Positions 1 to 7,857 of a stretch of DNA of 64,000 nucleotides are shown here, one piece after another. Source of the DNA: Bacillus crepusculi (GTDB lineage Bacteria > Bacillota > Bacilli > Bacillales > Bacillaceae); the NCBI RefSeq assembly GCF_014764715.1, contig NZ_JACXXE010000001.1, positions 1-64,000 of the forward strand, given 5' to 3'. Numbering within the stretch: the first letter of the stretch is position 1; each line of letters begins with the position of its first letter. The position numbers and the translations under genes were made by a program. Below the pieces are notes generated by a model. The model searched no databases. It saw nothing but the letters and a program-made list of their open reading frames with translations, and was not told the DNA's origin.

Positions 1-30
1 GACACGACTCCTTGGAGCGTGTCTTTTTTG
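1..30 (+). terminator. Intrinsic terminator of the upstream gene
   Basis: A perfect stem GACACG-a-CTCC / GGAG-CGTGTC with a 2-base loop is followed by a run of T. It should end transcription from a gene outside the window; in B. subtilis that neighbour is bpr. Confidence 0.8.
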
Positions 31-92
31 TATCGAACAATCGTTTGAAAGCTTGTCCAAGATAACGCTCTCTTGTCCCGCACTCTCATTCC

Positions 93-179
93 TCGACAAA
101 AACAATAACAATCCACCAAAAGTTCTCTAGCATCCCCAACAAGAATTGACAGACTTCCATCTTATGACTGTTTTATACT
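93..179 (+). promoter_or_regulatory. Spo0A-dependent spoIIG promoter
   Basis: TTGACA (146-151) and TATACT (174-179) are separated by 22 bp instead of 17. That is the unusual geometry known for the B. subtilis spoIIG promoter, where Spo0A~P lets sigma-A RNA polymerase use the stretched spacing. TCGACAAA at 93-100 resembles an inverted 0A box (TTGTCGA) and lies about 90 bp before the predicted start, close to the known upstream 0A site. The 0A box is inferred from similarity only. Confidence 0.75.
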
Positions 180-238
180 GGTACAAACAAGTGCAAGTAC
201 TGCTTTTGATTCTTTGTTTCAGATGAAAGGAGCAGAAG

Positions 239-1168
239 GTGGTCATTTATTTAGATGTGATTTGGCTGTTAAACTTTTGTTTTGATCTATTGCTTCTCTT
301 ACTCACGGCATTTATTCTCAAACGTCAAGTAAAAAAAAGGCGATATATGTTAGGAGCACTCATTGGATCGAGCATTGTTCTCTTGCTCTTTACACCATTT
401 GCAATGGTTGTGTCACACCCTTTAGGCAAACTGCTTTTTTCTGTCTTGATTGTGCTTGCCACCTTTGGGTTTCAAAGATTCCGTTCCTTTTTCCAACACC
501 TGTTTGCGTTTTACTTTGTCACATTTTTGATGGGGGGAGGCATGATCGGGGTTCATTCGTTTTTGCAAACAAATACAGTCATTCAAGAGGGTCTGTTTAT
601 GTCACAAAATGATGGCTTTGGCGATCCCATTAGCTGGCTTTTCGTTTTAACTGGCTTTCCTGCTATTTGGCTGTTTTCAAAGAAAAGATTAGGAGAGGTT
701 GGTGCAAAAAAAAGACAGCATGATGAACAAGTGCTTGTGGAGATACACATTCACGGGGAGACCATCCGCTTAAATGGCCTCGTTGATTCTGGGAACCAGC
801 TTTATGACCCTATGACGAAAACACCTGTTATGATCGTCCAGGTCGATCAGTTAACGTCCATTATCGGAGAGCCATTTATAGAGCTCATGAAACAGTTTCA
901 CCCTGTTGAAGTGATGCAAAAGCTGGATGATCGGTTTCCGCTTCTTGATCGTTTAAGACTTGTTCCATATCGTGCGGTCGGTCATGATCATGGGTTTCTA
1001 CTTTGCTTAAAACCAGATATGGTCGTCATTTATTCAAAAACGCATATGATCCAGCCAGCTAAGTGTTTTGTAGGCATGAGCCTGAGCGGTTTATCAGCAG
1101 ATCAGGAATTTCAATCCATCATTCATCCGGAGATGTTAGACGGGAAAATCATACAAGGAGTGTCGTAG
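239..1168 (+). CDS. spoIIGA: SpoIIGA, membrane aspartic protease that processes pro-sigma-E
   Basis: Membrane-bound protease made at the start of sporulation that removes the pro-sequence from pro-sigma-E in the mother cell, after SpoIIR signalling from the forespore. The 309 residues match the family: a very hydrophobic N-terminal half (about residues 1-150, several membrane segments) and a C-terminal aspartic-protease domain with [10 protein letters not shown], where Asp183 is the expected catalytic residue. The start is GTG at 239, behind AAAGGAG (226-232). It is followed by its substrate gene sigE and driven by the Spo0A-type promoter upstream. Confidence 0.97.
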   Translation: MVIYLDVIWLLNFCFDLLLLLLTAFILKRQVKKRRYMLGALIGSSIVLLLFTPFAMVVSHPLGKLLFSVLIVLATFGFQRFRSFFQHLFAFYFVTFLMGGGMIGVHSFLQTNTVIQEGLFMSQNDGFGDPISWLFVLTGFPAIWLFSKKRLGEVGAKKRQHDEQVLVEIHIHGETIRLNGLVDSGNQLYDPMTKTPVMIVQVDQLTSIIGEPFIELMKQFHPVEVMQKLDDRFPLLDRLRLVPYRAVGHDHGFLLCLKPDMVVIYSKTHMIQPAKCFVGMSLSGLSADQEFQSIIHPEMLDGKIIQGVS

Positions 1169-1227
1169 TTTTTTGGTCATGTCTTTTATCTTACGAGGTC
1201 AACTTGACATTTAGAAGGGAGAAGAAG

Positions 1228-1947
1228 ATGAAAAAATTAAAATTTAAACTCACTTACTACTGGTATAAACTCCTCATGAAGCTAGGTCTAAAGAGTGATG
1301 AAATTTATTATATTGGTGGAAGTGAGGCGCTGCCTCCTCCTTTATCAAAGGATGAAGAACAGGAACTGCTTGTCAAATTACCAAAGGGTGATCAAACAGC
1401 AAGGGCCATCCTGATCGAAAGAAACTTGCGATTAGTGGTCTATATTGCAAGGAAATTTGAAAACACAGGCATTAATATCGAGGATTTAATTAGTATCGGA
1501 ACCATTGGATTGATCAAGGCAGTCAATACATTTAATCCAGAAAAAAAGATCAAGCTTGCGACATATGCTTCGAGATGTATTGAAAATGAGATTTTGATGT
1601 ATCTGCGCCGAAATAACAAAATCCGTTCAGAAGTATCGTTTGACGAGCCGCTCAACATTGATTGGGACGGAAATGAACTGCTTTTATCAGACGTACTTGG
1701 AACAGATGATGATATAATCACGCGTGATATTGAAGCAAATGTAGATAAAAAATTGCTGAAAAAAGCGCTTGAGCAATTAAATGATCGAGAAAAACAGATC
1801 ATGGAACTTAGATTTGGCTTAGTCGGTGGAGAGGAAAAAACGCAGAAAGATGTCGCTGATATGCTTGGGATTTCCCAGTCATATATTTCAAGGCTGGAAA
1901 AAAGAATTATTAAACGATTACAAAAAGAATTTAACAAAATGGTCTAA
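1228..1947 (+). CDS. sigE: RNA polymerase sigma-E precursor (early mother-cell sigma factor)
   Basis: 239-residue pro-sigma-E, the first mother-cell-specific sigma factor of sporulation. ATG at 1228 behind AGAAGGGAGAAG gives the B. subtilis length and a basic, membrane-associating pro-sequence of about 27 residues (MKKLKFKL...), which SpoIIGA removes. Sigma region 2 is visible ([27 protein letters not shown]), as is region 4 with its HTH ([20 protein letters not shown]). The same frame is open upstream to 1063, but that extension overlaps spoIIGA and has no ribosome binding site. It is co-transcribed with spoIIGA. Confidence 0.98.
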   Translation: MKKLKFKLTYYWYKLLMKLGLKSDEIYYIGGSEALPPPLSKDEEQELLVKLPKGDQTARAILIERNLRLVVYIARKFENTGINIEDLISIGTIGLIKAVNTFNPEKKIKLATYASRCIENEILMYLRRNNKIRSEVSFDEPLNIDWDGNELLLSDVLGTDDDIITRDIEANVDKKLLKKALEQLNDREKQIMELRFGLVGGEEKTQKDVADMLGISQSYISRLEKRIIKRLQKEFNKMV

Positions 1948-2024
1948 AAAAATTTTTTGTAAGCTCTATCCCTACGCTGTCAAAGGAATCACCATTTTTT
2001 CACAGTTTTATCGTCATCGCTTGT

Positions 2025-2053
2025 GCATATTTTTCCATCCCAAGGAGATACTG
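2025..2053 (+). promoter_or_regulatory. Sigma-F/sigma-G-type promoter of sigG
   Basis: GCATA (2025-2029), then 14 bp, then GGAGATACTG (2044-2053), which fits the sigma-F -10 consensus GGNNANAHTR at every defined position. The spacing and the GYATA-like -35 also fit. In B. subtilis sigG is transcribed in the forespore by sigma-F and then autoregulated by sigma-G. Confidence 0.75.
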
Positions 2054-2068
2054 AACTTTGTACAACAG

Positions 2069-2083
2069 CTCCTGTAGGGAGGG
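2069..2083 (+). promoter_or_regulatory. sigG ribosome binding site inside a small hairpin
   Basis: The Shine-Dalgarno sequence GGGAGGG (2077-2083) precedes GTG at 2090. CTCC at 2069-2072 can pair with GGAG at 2078-2081, with a possible closing T-G pair, so the binding site may be masked in the mRNA. Leader-hairpin control of sigG translation has been described in B. subtilis; that this short stem is the equivalent is inference. Confidence 0.45.
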
Positions 2084-2089
2084 AAAAAA

Positions 2090-2869
2090 GTGTCCAGAAA
2101 TAAAGTGGAAATCTGCGGAGTCGACACCTCCAAACTGCCTGTTCTGAAAAACGAAGAGATGAGAAAATTGTTCAGACAGCTGCAAGATGAGGGTGACGAT
2201 ACAGCAAGAGAAAAGCTAGTCAATGGCAATTTGCGGTTGGTTTTAAGTGTGATTCAGCGTTTTAACAACAGAGGCGAGTATGTGGATGATCTCTTCCAAG
2301 TAGGCTGTATCGGATTAATGAAATCAATTGATAATTTTGATTTAAGCCACAATGTCAGATTTTCAACTTATGCGGTCCCTATGATTATAGGGGAAATCCG
2401 TCGATACTTGCGTGATAACAACCCCATTCGGGTGTCTCGTTCACTAAGAGATATTGCCTACAAGGCACTTCAGGTTCGTGAGAGGCTGATTAGTGAGACA
2501 AGCAAGGAACCAACGGCAGAAGACATTGCCAAAGTGCTGGAAGTTCCTCATGAGGAAATTGTCTTTGCCCTAGATGCGATTCAAGATCCTGTTTCTTTAT
2601 TTGAACCGATCTATAATGACGGAGGAGATCCGATTTATGTGATGGATCAAATTAGTGATGAACGGAACAAAGACACACAATGGGTGGAAGAATTGGCCTT
2701 AAAAGAGGGAATGCGCAGATTGAATGATCGAGAAAAAATGATTCTTCGCAAACGCTTCTTCCAAGGCAAAACGCAAATGGAAGTCGCTGAAGAAATCGGA
2801 ATTTCTCAAGCACAAGTCTCAAGGCTTGAAAAAGCAGCCATCAAACAAATGAATAAGAACATTTTTTAA
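2090..2869 (+). CDS. sigG: RNA polymerase sigma-G (late forespore sigma factor)
   Basis: 259-residue SigB/F/G-type sigma factor directing late forespore genes such as small acid-soluble proteins and germination receptors. It starts at GTG 2090. Visible landmarks are the N-terminal anti-sigma-contact segment (MSRNKVEICGVDTSKLPVL), region 2 (GNLRLVLSVIQRF, DLFQVGCIGLMKSI, FSTYAVPMIIGEIRRYLRD), region 3 and region 4 (MEVAEEIGISQAQVSRLEK). It is near-identical to B. subtilis SigG except for a C-terminus ending NKNIF, one residue shorter. It has its own promoter downstream of sigE and a terminator at its stop. Confidence 0.98.
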   Translation: MSRNKVEICGVDTSKLPVLKNEEMRKLFRQLQDEGDDTAREKLVNGNLRLVLSVIQRFNNRGEYVDDLFQVGCIGLMKSIDNFDLSHNVRFSTYAVPMIIGEIRRYLRDNNPIRVSRSLRDIAYKALQVRERLISETSKEPTAEDIAKVLEVPHEEIVFALDAIQDPVSLFEPIYNDGGDPIYVMDQISDERNKDTQWVEELALKEGMRRLNDREKMILRKRFFQGKTQMEVAEEIGISQAQVSRLEKAAIKQMNKNIF

Positions 2870-2895
2870 AGCCGCCGCTTGTTGGGCGGCTTTAT
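2868..2895 (+). terminator. Terminator after sigG
   Basis: Stem GCCGCC (2871-2876) / GGCGGC (2885-2890) with flanking A/T pairs and a short T tract (TTTATT) directly after the sigG stop. It isolates the sporulation genes from the inserted PTS cassette. Confidence 0.75.
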
Positions 2896-2925
2896 TCATT
2901 CTTCTTAGAGAACACGCCTCTAGTA

Positions 2926-2990
2926 TTGACTCAGGTATTCTTTTCATTTAATCTGTTTTTAACAAATGTTATTTCACATATCATTTGTTA
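2926..2990 (+). promoter_or_regulatory. Promoter and operator of the SorC-family regulator
   Basis: TTGACT (2926-2931), 17 bp, TAATCT (2949-2954) is a good sigma-A promoter. Directly downstream, AACAAATG (2961-2968) and CATTTGTT (2982-2989) form a perfect 8-bp inverted repeat with 13 bp between arms, across the expected transcription start. The same half-site recurs upstream of the PTS operon, so this is probably the autoregulatory operator of the gene at 3021. Regulator binding is inferred. Confidence 0.65.
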
Positions 2991-3020
2991 GGGAACACAT
3001 AAGCGGAAAGAAGGGTTATT

Positions 3021-3959
3021 ATGACATTCCATGATGAAAGAAGGCTGCTCATTAAGGTTGCGCATATGTATTATGAAGAAGGCGCCACCCAATCCAAAAT
3101 TGCAGAAGCTGTTGGGGTGAGCCGCTCGCTCATATCGAAGTATTTGGCAAAAGCACGTGAAGCAGGAATCGTGGAAATCATTATTCATGATGAAGTCAAT
3201 CAACAATACGGGTCGTTAGAAAGAAAAATAGAGCGAAAATACGGGCTGCGAGAAGTTGTATGTGTTGAATCTCTCAGTCAAGAAACAACAAAAAGCCGAA
3301 TCGGCGCTGCGGCTGCGAGCTTTTTATTAAAAGTCATGAAGGATGGACAAGTCATCGGCTTTTCCTCAGGGACAACCTTGCATGAAATGGCGAAAGCGCT
3401 TACGTCTGTTCAGCACTATCCATCTGTGACATTTGTTCCGCTTGTCGGAGGTGTGGGAAATGAAGATGTCGATATCCACGCCAACTACATTATTGCGAGA
3501 TGTACAGAGGCACTCAAATCTAAATGTGAGTTTTTACATGTCCCTGTCATGCTTGATACGAAAGAAGCGAAGGAAGTGCTGATTAGACAGCCTTCGATCA
3601 AAAAAGTGATTGAACTCGGAGAATCATCAAATATTGCGGTCGTAGGGATTGGCGGGGTTCCGCAGCATTCAACGATGGTGAAATCTTATATGACAAGCGG
3701 CGAGGAGGATATCCTTCAAGCGAAGGATGTTGCAGGTGACATTTGCTATAACTTTATTGATCATAAAGGAGAAGTGTATCCTCATCCATGGAACGACCGG
3801 GTAATGGGCATAAGCCCGCAAAAGCTGAAAGAAATCCCTCTTGTCATTGGTGTCGCTGGAGGAGAAGAAAAGATTGAAGCAATCCGGGCGGCATTAGAAG
3901 GTGGATTAATTCATGTATTAATTACGGATGAACGAACAGGAGATGCCTTATTAAAGTAA
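3021..3959 (+). CDS. SorC/DeoR-type sugar-responsive transcriptional regulator
   Basis: 312-residue regulator with an N-terminal helix-turn-helix (about residues 23-44, TQSKIAEAVGVSRSLISKYLAKA) and a long C-terminal sugar-phosphate-binding domain of the SorC family (IGFSSGTTLHEMAKAL near the effector site, VGIGGVP, VAGGEEKIEAIRAAL). Family members sense a phosphorylated sugar or polyol and switch the adjacent catabolic operon on or off. ATG 3021 follows AAAGAAGGG. It has its own promoter/operator and terminator and precedes the gut-type PTS operon, its likely target. The effector is unknown. Confidence 0.88.
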   Translation: MTFHDERRLLIKVAHMYYEEGATQSKIAEAVGVSRSLISKYLAKAREAGIVEIIIHDEVNQQYGSLERKIERKYGLREVVCVESLSQETTKSRIGAAAASFLLKVMKDGQVIGFSSGTTLHEMAKALTSVQHYPSVTFVPLVGGVGNEDVDIHANYIIARCTEALKSKCEFLHVPVMLDTKEAKEVLIRQPSIKKVIELGESSNIAVVGIGGVPQHSTMVKSYMTSGEEDILQAKDVAGDICYNFIDHKGEVYPHPWNDRVMGISPQKLKEIPLVIGVAGGEEKIEAIRAALEGGLIHVLITDERTGDALLK

Positions 3960-3988
3960 CTACCTAATATGATTAGGTAGTTTTTTTG
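3959..3988 (+). terminator. Terminator after the SorC-family gene
   Basis: Perfect 10-bp stem ACTACCTAAT (3959-3968) / ATTAGGTAGT (3972-3981), loop ATG, then a T run. A second palindrome overlaps its tail (TTTTTGAGTC 3983-3992 / GACTCAAAAA 3997-4006). The regulator and the PTS operon are therefore probably separate transcripts. Confidence 0.85.
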
Positions 3989-4031
3989 AGTCTTTAGACT
4001 CAAAAAGATTGAAAATTTTATTGATTTTAGC

Positions 4032-4137
4032 TTGACACAAAGTTGACACATCATATAAACTAAGTTCATAACAAATGATAAATAAAATAACAAATGTTAC
4101 AAGAAACAGATTTTTGTTAATTTTTATAACATTTGTT
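4032..4137 (+). promoter_or_regulatory. Promoter and repeated operators of the PTS operon
   Basis: TTGACA (4032-4037), 16 bp, TATAAA (4054-4059) is a likely sigma-A promoter; a second TTGACA is at 4043-4048. AACAAATG occurs at 4070-4077 and 4089-4096, and its inverse CATTTGTT at 4130-4137. These match the half-sites before the regulator gene and lie downstream of the promoter. The rest of the 243-base gap (3960-4202) is AT-rich, and I saw no convincing cre site. Confidence 0.6.
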
Positions 4138-4202
4138 AAAAGTTTCAGATTATTTTTCTAGCAATCTATTGAGAAGCAAGAAAACCTGAAAGGATGATTT
4201 AG

Positions 4203-5447
4203 ATGTCAATCTATCAACAGTTGTTAGCTCGAGAACGAAGTGGAGATCCGATCAAAGTTGGGATTATTGGAGCAGGCCAAATGGGCTTTGGACTCATTTC
4301 ACAAATTTCTAAAATTCCAGGCATGATTGTAGCGGGTGTTTGTGATATTCACCTTAGTGCAGCAGAGAAGGCAGCGAATTTTTACAAGCAGCATGCGAAG
4401 CCTCATCAAATGGTTGTCACAAATGATTATAGAGAAGTGATTCAATCAGATTTCGTGGAAGTTGTGGTAGATGCAACAGGCGTTCCAGAGGTCGGAGCAA
4501 ACATTTCTTTGGAAGCGCTTAATTCAAAAAAACATCTTGTCCTTCTAAATGTAGAAGTTGATATTACCATCGGTCTGGTGATGCATAAGTTATTCACAAA
4601 CGCAGGACTTGTTTACTCTGGATCAGCTGGAGACGAACCTGCGGCGACGCTGGAATTATATGAATTTGCGAAAACAATGGGGCTAGAAGTGCTAGTTGCT
4701 GGAAAAGGTAAAAACAATCCATTTTTCCCAGAAGCAAATCCAGATACGTGTAAAGCAGAAGCAGATAGTAAACATATGAGTGCTCATATGCTGGCTGCGT
4801 TCCAGGATGGAACAAAAACAATGGCAGAAATGAACTTATTGAGTAATGCAACAGGGCTTTTGCCAGATAAAGTGGGCATGCACGGAGTGGAAGCGAATTT
4901 AGAGAATGTAGCAGATAAATTGAATCAAAAACAACAAGGTGGCGTGCTCGATAACTTTGGAGTCGTTGAATATGTAAATGGACTTGCACCAGGCGTATTT
5001 GTCATCGTCAAGAGTGAGCTAGAGCCAGTAGATGAAGAGCTTCGCTACTTAAAAGTTGGAAAAGGTCCACACTACACGCTTTATCGTCCTTTCCACTTAG
5101 CCAGTCTTGAAACACCAGTCACCATTGCAAAAGCAGTCTTACAGCATGATTCATCTATCCACCCAATTGGTGTACCAGTGTCAGAAACAGTAGCTGTTGC
5201 CAAGAGAGAGATTAAAGCAGGAGAAACACTTGACGGAATTGGTGGATACTCCGTAAGAGGTGTACTTGAAACGCATCAAGACATGAAAGCGAACGGTCAC
5301 ATTCCAATTGGCTTAATCAGCGGAAAAGTGGTAGCGAAAAAAGACATCAAATTAGGACAATTCCTGACGCATGATGATGTAGAACTTGATTCAAACACAA
5401 CGGTTTGGAAGCTGCGTTCATTACAAGATCATCTATTTCAATCATAA
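4203..5447 (+). CDS. NAD(P)-dependent oxidoreductase with C-terminal SAF domain (DXR-II/DRL-like family)
   Basis: 414-residue protein with an N-terminal Rossmann fold (VGIIGAGQMG, GAGQMG at 23-28, VCDI after strand 2) like homoserine dehydrogenase, a central catalytic region, and a SAF-type domain over about the last 95 residues (GVPVSETVAVAKREIKAGE...IPIGLISGKVVAKKDIKLGQ). This architecture matches the family that includes the Brucella DXR-like enzyme DRL. It is the first gene of the operon, 12 bp before gutM, behind GAAAGGATG. As the only soluble enzyme beside the PTS, it presumably oxidises the imported polyol phosphate to a ketose phosphate; substrate and reaction are not established. No SrlD- or GutB-type dehydrogenase is present. 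Confidence 0.8.
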   Translation: MSIYQQLLARERSGDPIKVGIIGAGQMGFGLISQISKIPGMIVAGVCDIHLSAAEKAANFYKQHAKPHQMVVTNDYREVIQSDFVEVVVDATGVPEVGANISLEALNSKKHLVLLNVEVDITIGLVMHKLFTNAGLVYSGSAGDEPAATLELYEFAKTMGLEVLVAGKGKNNPFFPEANPDTCKAEADSKHMSAHMLAAFQDGTKTMAEMNLLSNATGLLPDKVGMHGVEANLENVADKLNQKQQGGVLDNFGVVEYVNGLAPGVFVIVKSELEPVDEELRYLKVGKGPHYTLYRPFHLASLETPVTIAKAVLQHDSSIHPIGVPVSETVAVAKREIKAGETLDGIGGYSVRGVLETHQDMKANGHIPIGLISGKVVAKKDIKLGQFLTHDDVELDSNTTVWKLRSLQDHLFQS

Positions 5448-5459
5448 GGACGTGAGGCT

Positions 5460-5891
5460 ATGGAGAAATTAGCAATCGTACTTTGCATCATTCTCATTGT
5501 GCAGTATGGTTTATCCTTTATTCAAATCAAGTACTACCGCAAGAGCATGGACTCACTTATTGATGACTATAGAGGGAAACAGGGCTATCACTTGTTTTCA
5601 GGAATGGAGCGACGCAAAGTTGGTCCAGGGGCCATTGCGCTCATCATTGTCGATGAATCCTATATCATTCAAAAATGTCATGTGCTTGGCGGGGTTTCGA
5701 TCTTATCTAAATTTAAGGAAGTTCCTTCATATGAAGGCAAGCATGTAGGTGCTGTGCTAGACGAGCACCACATGATGAAACAAACATTGAAAAAACGCAA
5801 AAAAGGACCAGCTGTCATGCAAGCACTCTCCATGGCAGCTGAACAGGCACTTGTCTCAATTTCGAAAAAAAATATAACAAATGTGAACTAA
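5460..5891 (+). CDS. gutM: GutM-family glucitol operon accessory protein
   Basis: 143-residue GutM-type protein: one N-terminal hydrophobic segment (about residues 3-20, LAIVLCIILIVQYGLSFI) followed by a basic cytosolic domain (MERRKVGPGAIALIIVD..., KKRKKGP). In E. coli, GutM is called an activator of the glucitol operon. In Firmicutes the family sits next to glucitol-type PTS genes, and its membrane anchor suggests contact with the transporter. It lies between the oxidoreductase and IIC, and the last codons contain another AACAAATG (5876-5883). The mechanism is unknown. Confidence 0.83.
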   Translation: MEKLAIVLCIILIVQYGLSFIQIKYYRKSMDSLIDDYRGKQGYHLFSGMERRKVGPGAIALIIVDESYIIQKCHVLGGVSILSKFKEVPSYEGKHVGAVLDEHHMMKQTLKKRKKGPAVMQALSMAAEQALVSISKKNITNVN

Positions 5892-5909
5892 AGAAAGGGG
5901 AGATGAAAC

Positions 5910-6440
5910 ATGGAATGGATTCAATGGTTTGGGGAGCACTTTATCGGAATGTTTGAAGCCGGCGGAAAGCAATTCATGGGTCTTGTTACAGGTATCGTTC
6001 CAACGCTTGTTGTGTTACTTACTTTCACTTATGCTGTCATGAAGTTTATCGGAGAAGAGCGAGTGAATAGAGCGATCCAATTTGCAGCGAAATATACCAT
6101 TTTGCGCTATACGTTAATGCCGATCTTATCCGTTCTTATTTTGACAAACCCAATGGCTTATACGTTTGGCCGCTTCTTACCTGAAAAACAAAAACCAGCA
6201 TTCTATGATTCAGCTGTTTCATTTGTTCATCCGGTGACTTCACTGTTCCCATACGCCAACGCAGGAGAACTGTTTGTCTATTTAGGAATTGCGAACGGGA
6301 TTAAAGAAGCTGGATATTCAATGTCAGAGCTTGCTGTTCGTTACTTCTTAGTCGGGATTGTCGTCATTTTACTTCGCGGAATCATTACTGAATGGATCAC
6401 AAAATATTTAGCAGGAAAAATGAAAGCGAATTCACAATAG
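5910..6440 (+). CDS. srlA: PTS glucitol/sorbitol-type transporter subunit IIC (IIC2)
   Basis: 176-residue integral membrane component of a Gut-family PTS, homologous to E. coli SrlA (187 residues). It is hydrophobic throughout ([47 protein letters not shown]) with the typical [30 protein letters not shown] region before the second half. It forms the translocation channel with the membrane part of the next gene product. ATG 5910 follows AAAGGGGAG. Substrate preference (hexitol, pentitol or other polyol) cannot be read from the sequence. Confidence 0.93.
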   Translation: MEWIQWFGEHFIGMFEAGGKQFMGLVTGIVPTLVVLLTFTYAVMKFIGEERVNRAIQFAAKYTILRYTLMPILSVLILTNPMAYTFGRFLPEKQKPAFYDSAVSFVHPVTSLFPYANAGELFVYLGIANGIKEAGYSMSELAVRYFLVGIVVILLRGIITEWITKYLAGKMKANSQ

Positions 6441-6453
6441 GGGAGGGTTAGAC

Positions 6454-7464
6454 ATGACAAACCACAAAGTATTTGTAGCAAAAGGTGCTGGCGGATGGGG
6501 AAAAGGTTTGGAGCTTGAACCGACCGGTAAAAGAAGAAAGGTTGTTTCCATAACAGGGGGAGGCATTCACCCCGTTGCACGTAAAATTGCAGAAATGACA
6601 GGGACAGAAGCATGTGATGGCTTTAAAAACTCCATACCAGAAGATGAAATGATGTGTGTTGTTATTGACTGCGGAGGAACCGCGCGAATCGGACTTTATC
6701 CAATGAAGCGCATTCCAACTGTAGACGTTTTGGCATCCTCTCCTTCTGGACCGCTTGCAAAACATATTACAGAGGATATCTTCGTATCAGGCGTAACAGA
6801 AAAAGATATTTCCTTTGCGGAAGCATCAGATGGTGAGGCGAAAGCGGAAGGTCAAGCAAATAGTGAATCGATCGATAAAGAGAATTTCAAAGAAACGTAT
6901 TCAAAGCTAAAAGAAGAAAATATCGAGCGTCAGGAAAAAGGCAATTTCCTCATGAGATTCTCAAGAGGAATCGGGAAAGTAACCGGCACGTTCTACCAGG
7001 CTGGCCGTGATTCGGTTGATATGCTTTTGAAAAACATTATTCCATTCATGGCATTTGTCAGTATGCTAATTGGAATTATCAATTATACAAAAATTGGTGA
7101 CCTGATTGCCCATTTTCTATCACCACTCGCAGGATCTCTATGGGGGCTCTTACTGCTCGTTGTGGTCTGTACACTGCCATTCTTATCGCCTGTCTTAGGA
7201 CCTGGTGCAGTCATTGCGCAAGTCATCGGTGTTTTGATTGGTAGTCAAATTGCACTGGGTAACATTCCGCCTCAATTTGCACTTCCTGCACTATTTGCCA
7301 TTAACGGTCAAGTAGGGTGTGACTTCATCCCAGTTGGGCTATCACTTGGTGAAGCGAAGCCGGAAACGGTACAATATGGGGTACCAGCTGTTTTGTATAG
7401 CCGTCTCATTACAGGGGTTCTATCTGTTGTGATCGCATACGTGGCCAGCTTCGGTATGTATTAA
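6454..7464 (+). CDS. srlE: PTS glucitol/sorbitol-type transporter subunit IIB (with C-terminal membrane domain)
   Basis: 336-residue SrlE-like protein. The N-terminal IIB domain carries VIDCGGT, in which Cys73 is the likely phosphorylated cysteine. A charged Ala/Glu/Lys-rich linker (about residues 125-165) leads to a C-terminal membrane domain with conserved Gut-family blocks ([47 protein letters not shown]). It passes phosphate from IIA to the incoming polyol. It lies 13 bp after the IIC gene, behind GGGGAGGG. E. coli SrlE is 319 residues; the extra length is mostly in the linker. Confidence 0.93.
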   Translation: MTNHKVFVAKGAGGWGKGLELEPTGKRRKVVSITGGGIHPVARKIAEMTGTEACDGFKNSIPEDEMMCVVIDCGGTARIGLYPMKRIPTVDVLASSPSGPLAKHITEDIFVSGVTEKDISFAEASDGEAKAEGQANSESIDKENFKETYSKLKEENIERQEKGNFLMRFSRGIGKVTGTFYQAGRDSVDMLLKNIIPFMAFVSMLIGIINYTKIGDLIAHFLSPLAGSLWGLLLLVVVCTLPFLSPVLGPGAVIAQVIGVLIGSQIALGNIPPQFALPALFAINGQVGCDFIPVGLSLGEAKPETVQYGVPAVLYSRLITGVLSVVIAYVASFGMY

Positions 7465-7490
7465 ACGTATTAAAGGAGGAATCGAGATAC

Positions 7491-7847
7491 ATGGTCACAC
7501 AATCTGTCGTAAAAGAAATCGGGATTTTAGTCCCGCAATTTAAAGAAGATAAGCTGATTGTTTTATTTGGACCCGCAGCGCCGCAGGAATTAAGAGATAT
7601 GTCTGTCATTCACGAGTTCGAACATGTAGAAGAAGAGCCGCTGAAGCTGGGCGGAACCATTCAAGTGGGAGACCAAACGTACACCATCACTGCACTTGGC
7701 AACAAAGCAAATGACAACTTTAAAGAGCTCGGTCATATTTCGATCTACTTCCAAGAGCCGTTTGATGATGTATTACCAGGAGCTGTCTTTGCATCCCCGC
7801 ACACGTTTCCTGATATAAAAGAAGGCGTACGAATTGAAATTTCGTAA
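7491..7847 (+). CDS. srlB: PTS glucitol/sorbitol-type transporter subunit IIA
   Basis: 118-residue soluble IIA of the Gut family (E. coli SrlB is 123). It accepts phosphate from HPr and passes it to IIB. His41 in SVIHEFEH aligns with the conserved phosphorylated histidine; His45 is the alternative. The C-terminal half has the family pattern TYTITALGNKANDNFKELGHISIYF. It is the last gene of the cassette operon, 26 bp after the IIB gene with AAAGGAGG upstream, and is followed by a strong terminator. Confidence 0.93.
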   Translation: MVTQSVVKEIGILVPQFKEDKLIVLFGPAAPQELRDMSVIHEFEHVEEEPLKLGGTIQVGDQTYTITALGNKANDNFKELGHISIYFQEPFDDVLPGAVFASPHTFPDIKEGVRIEIS

Positions 7848-7857
7848 CGTGAAAGAA

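Noticed and set aside
1063..1227. Longer N-terminus for sigE
   Set aside because: It overlaps spoIIGA, lacks a ribosome binding site and would bury the essential pro-sequence start.
1440..1937. 165-codon open frame on the - strand within sigE
   Set aside because: It lies opposite the conserved sigE reading frame and has no recognisable domain; it is a shadow of sigE codon usage.
3960..4202. Catabolite-responsive element before the PTS operon
   Set aside because: I looked for the cre pattern and found no convincing match in the gap.
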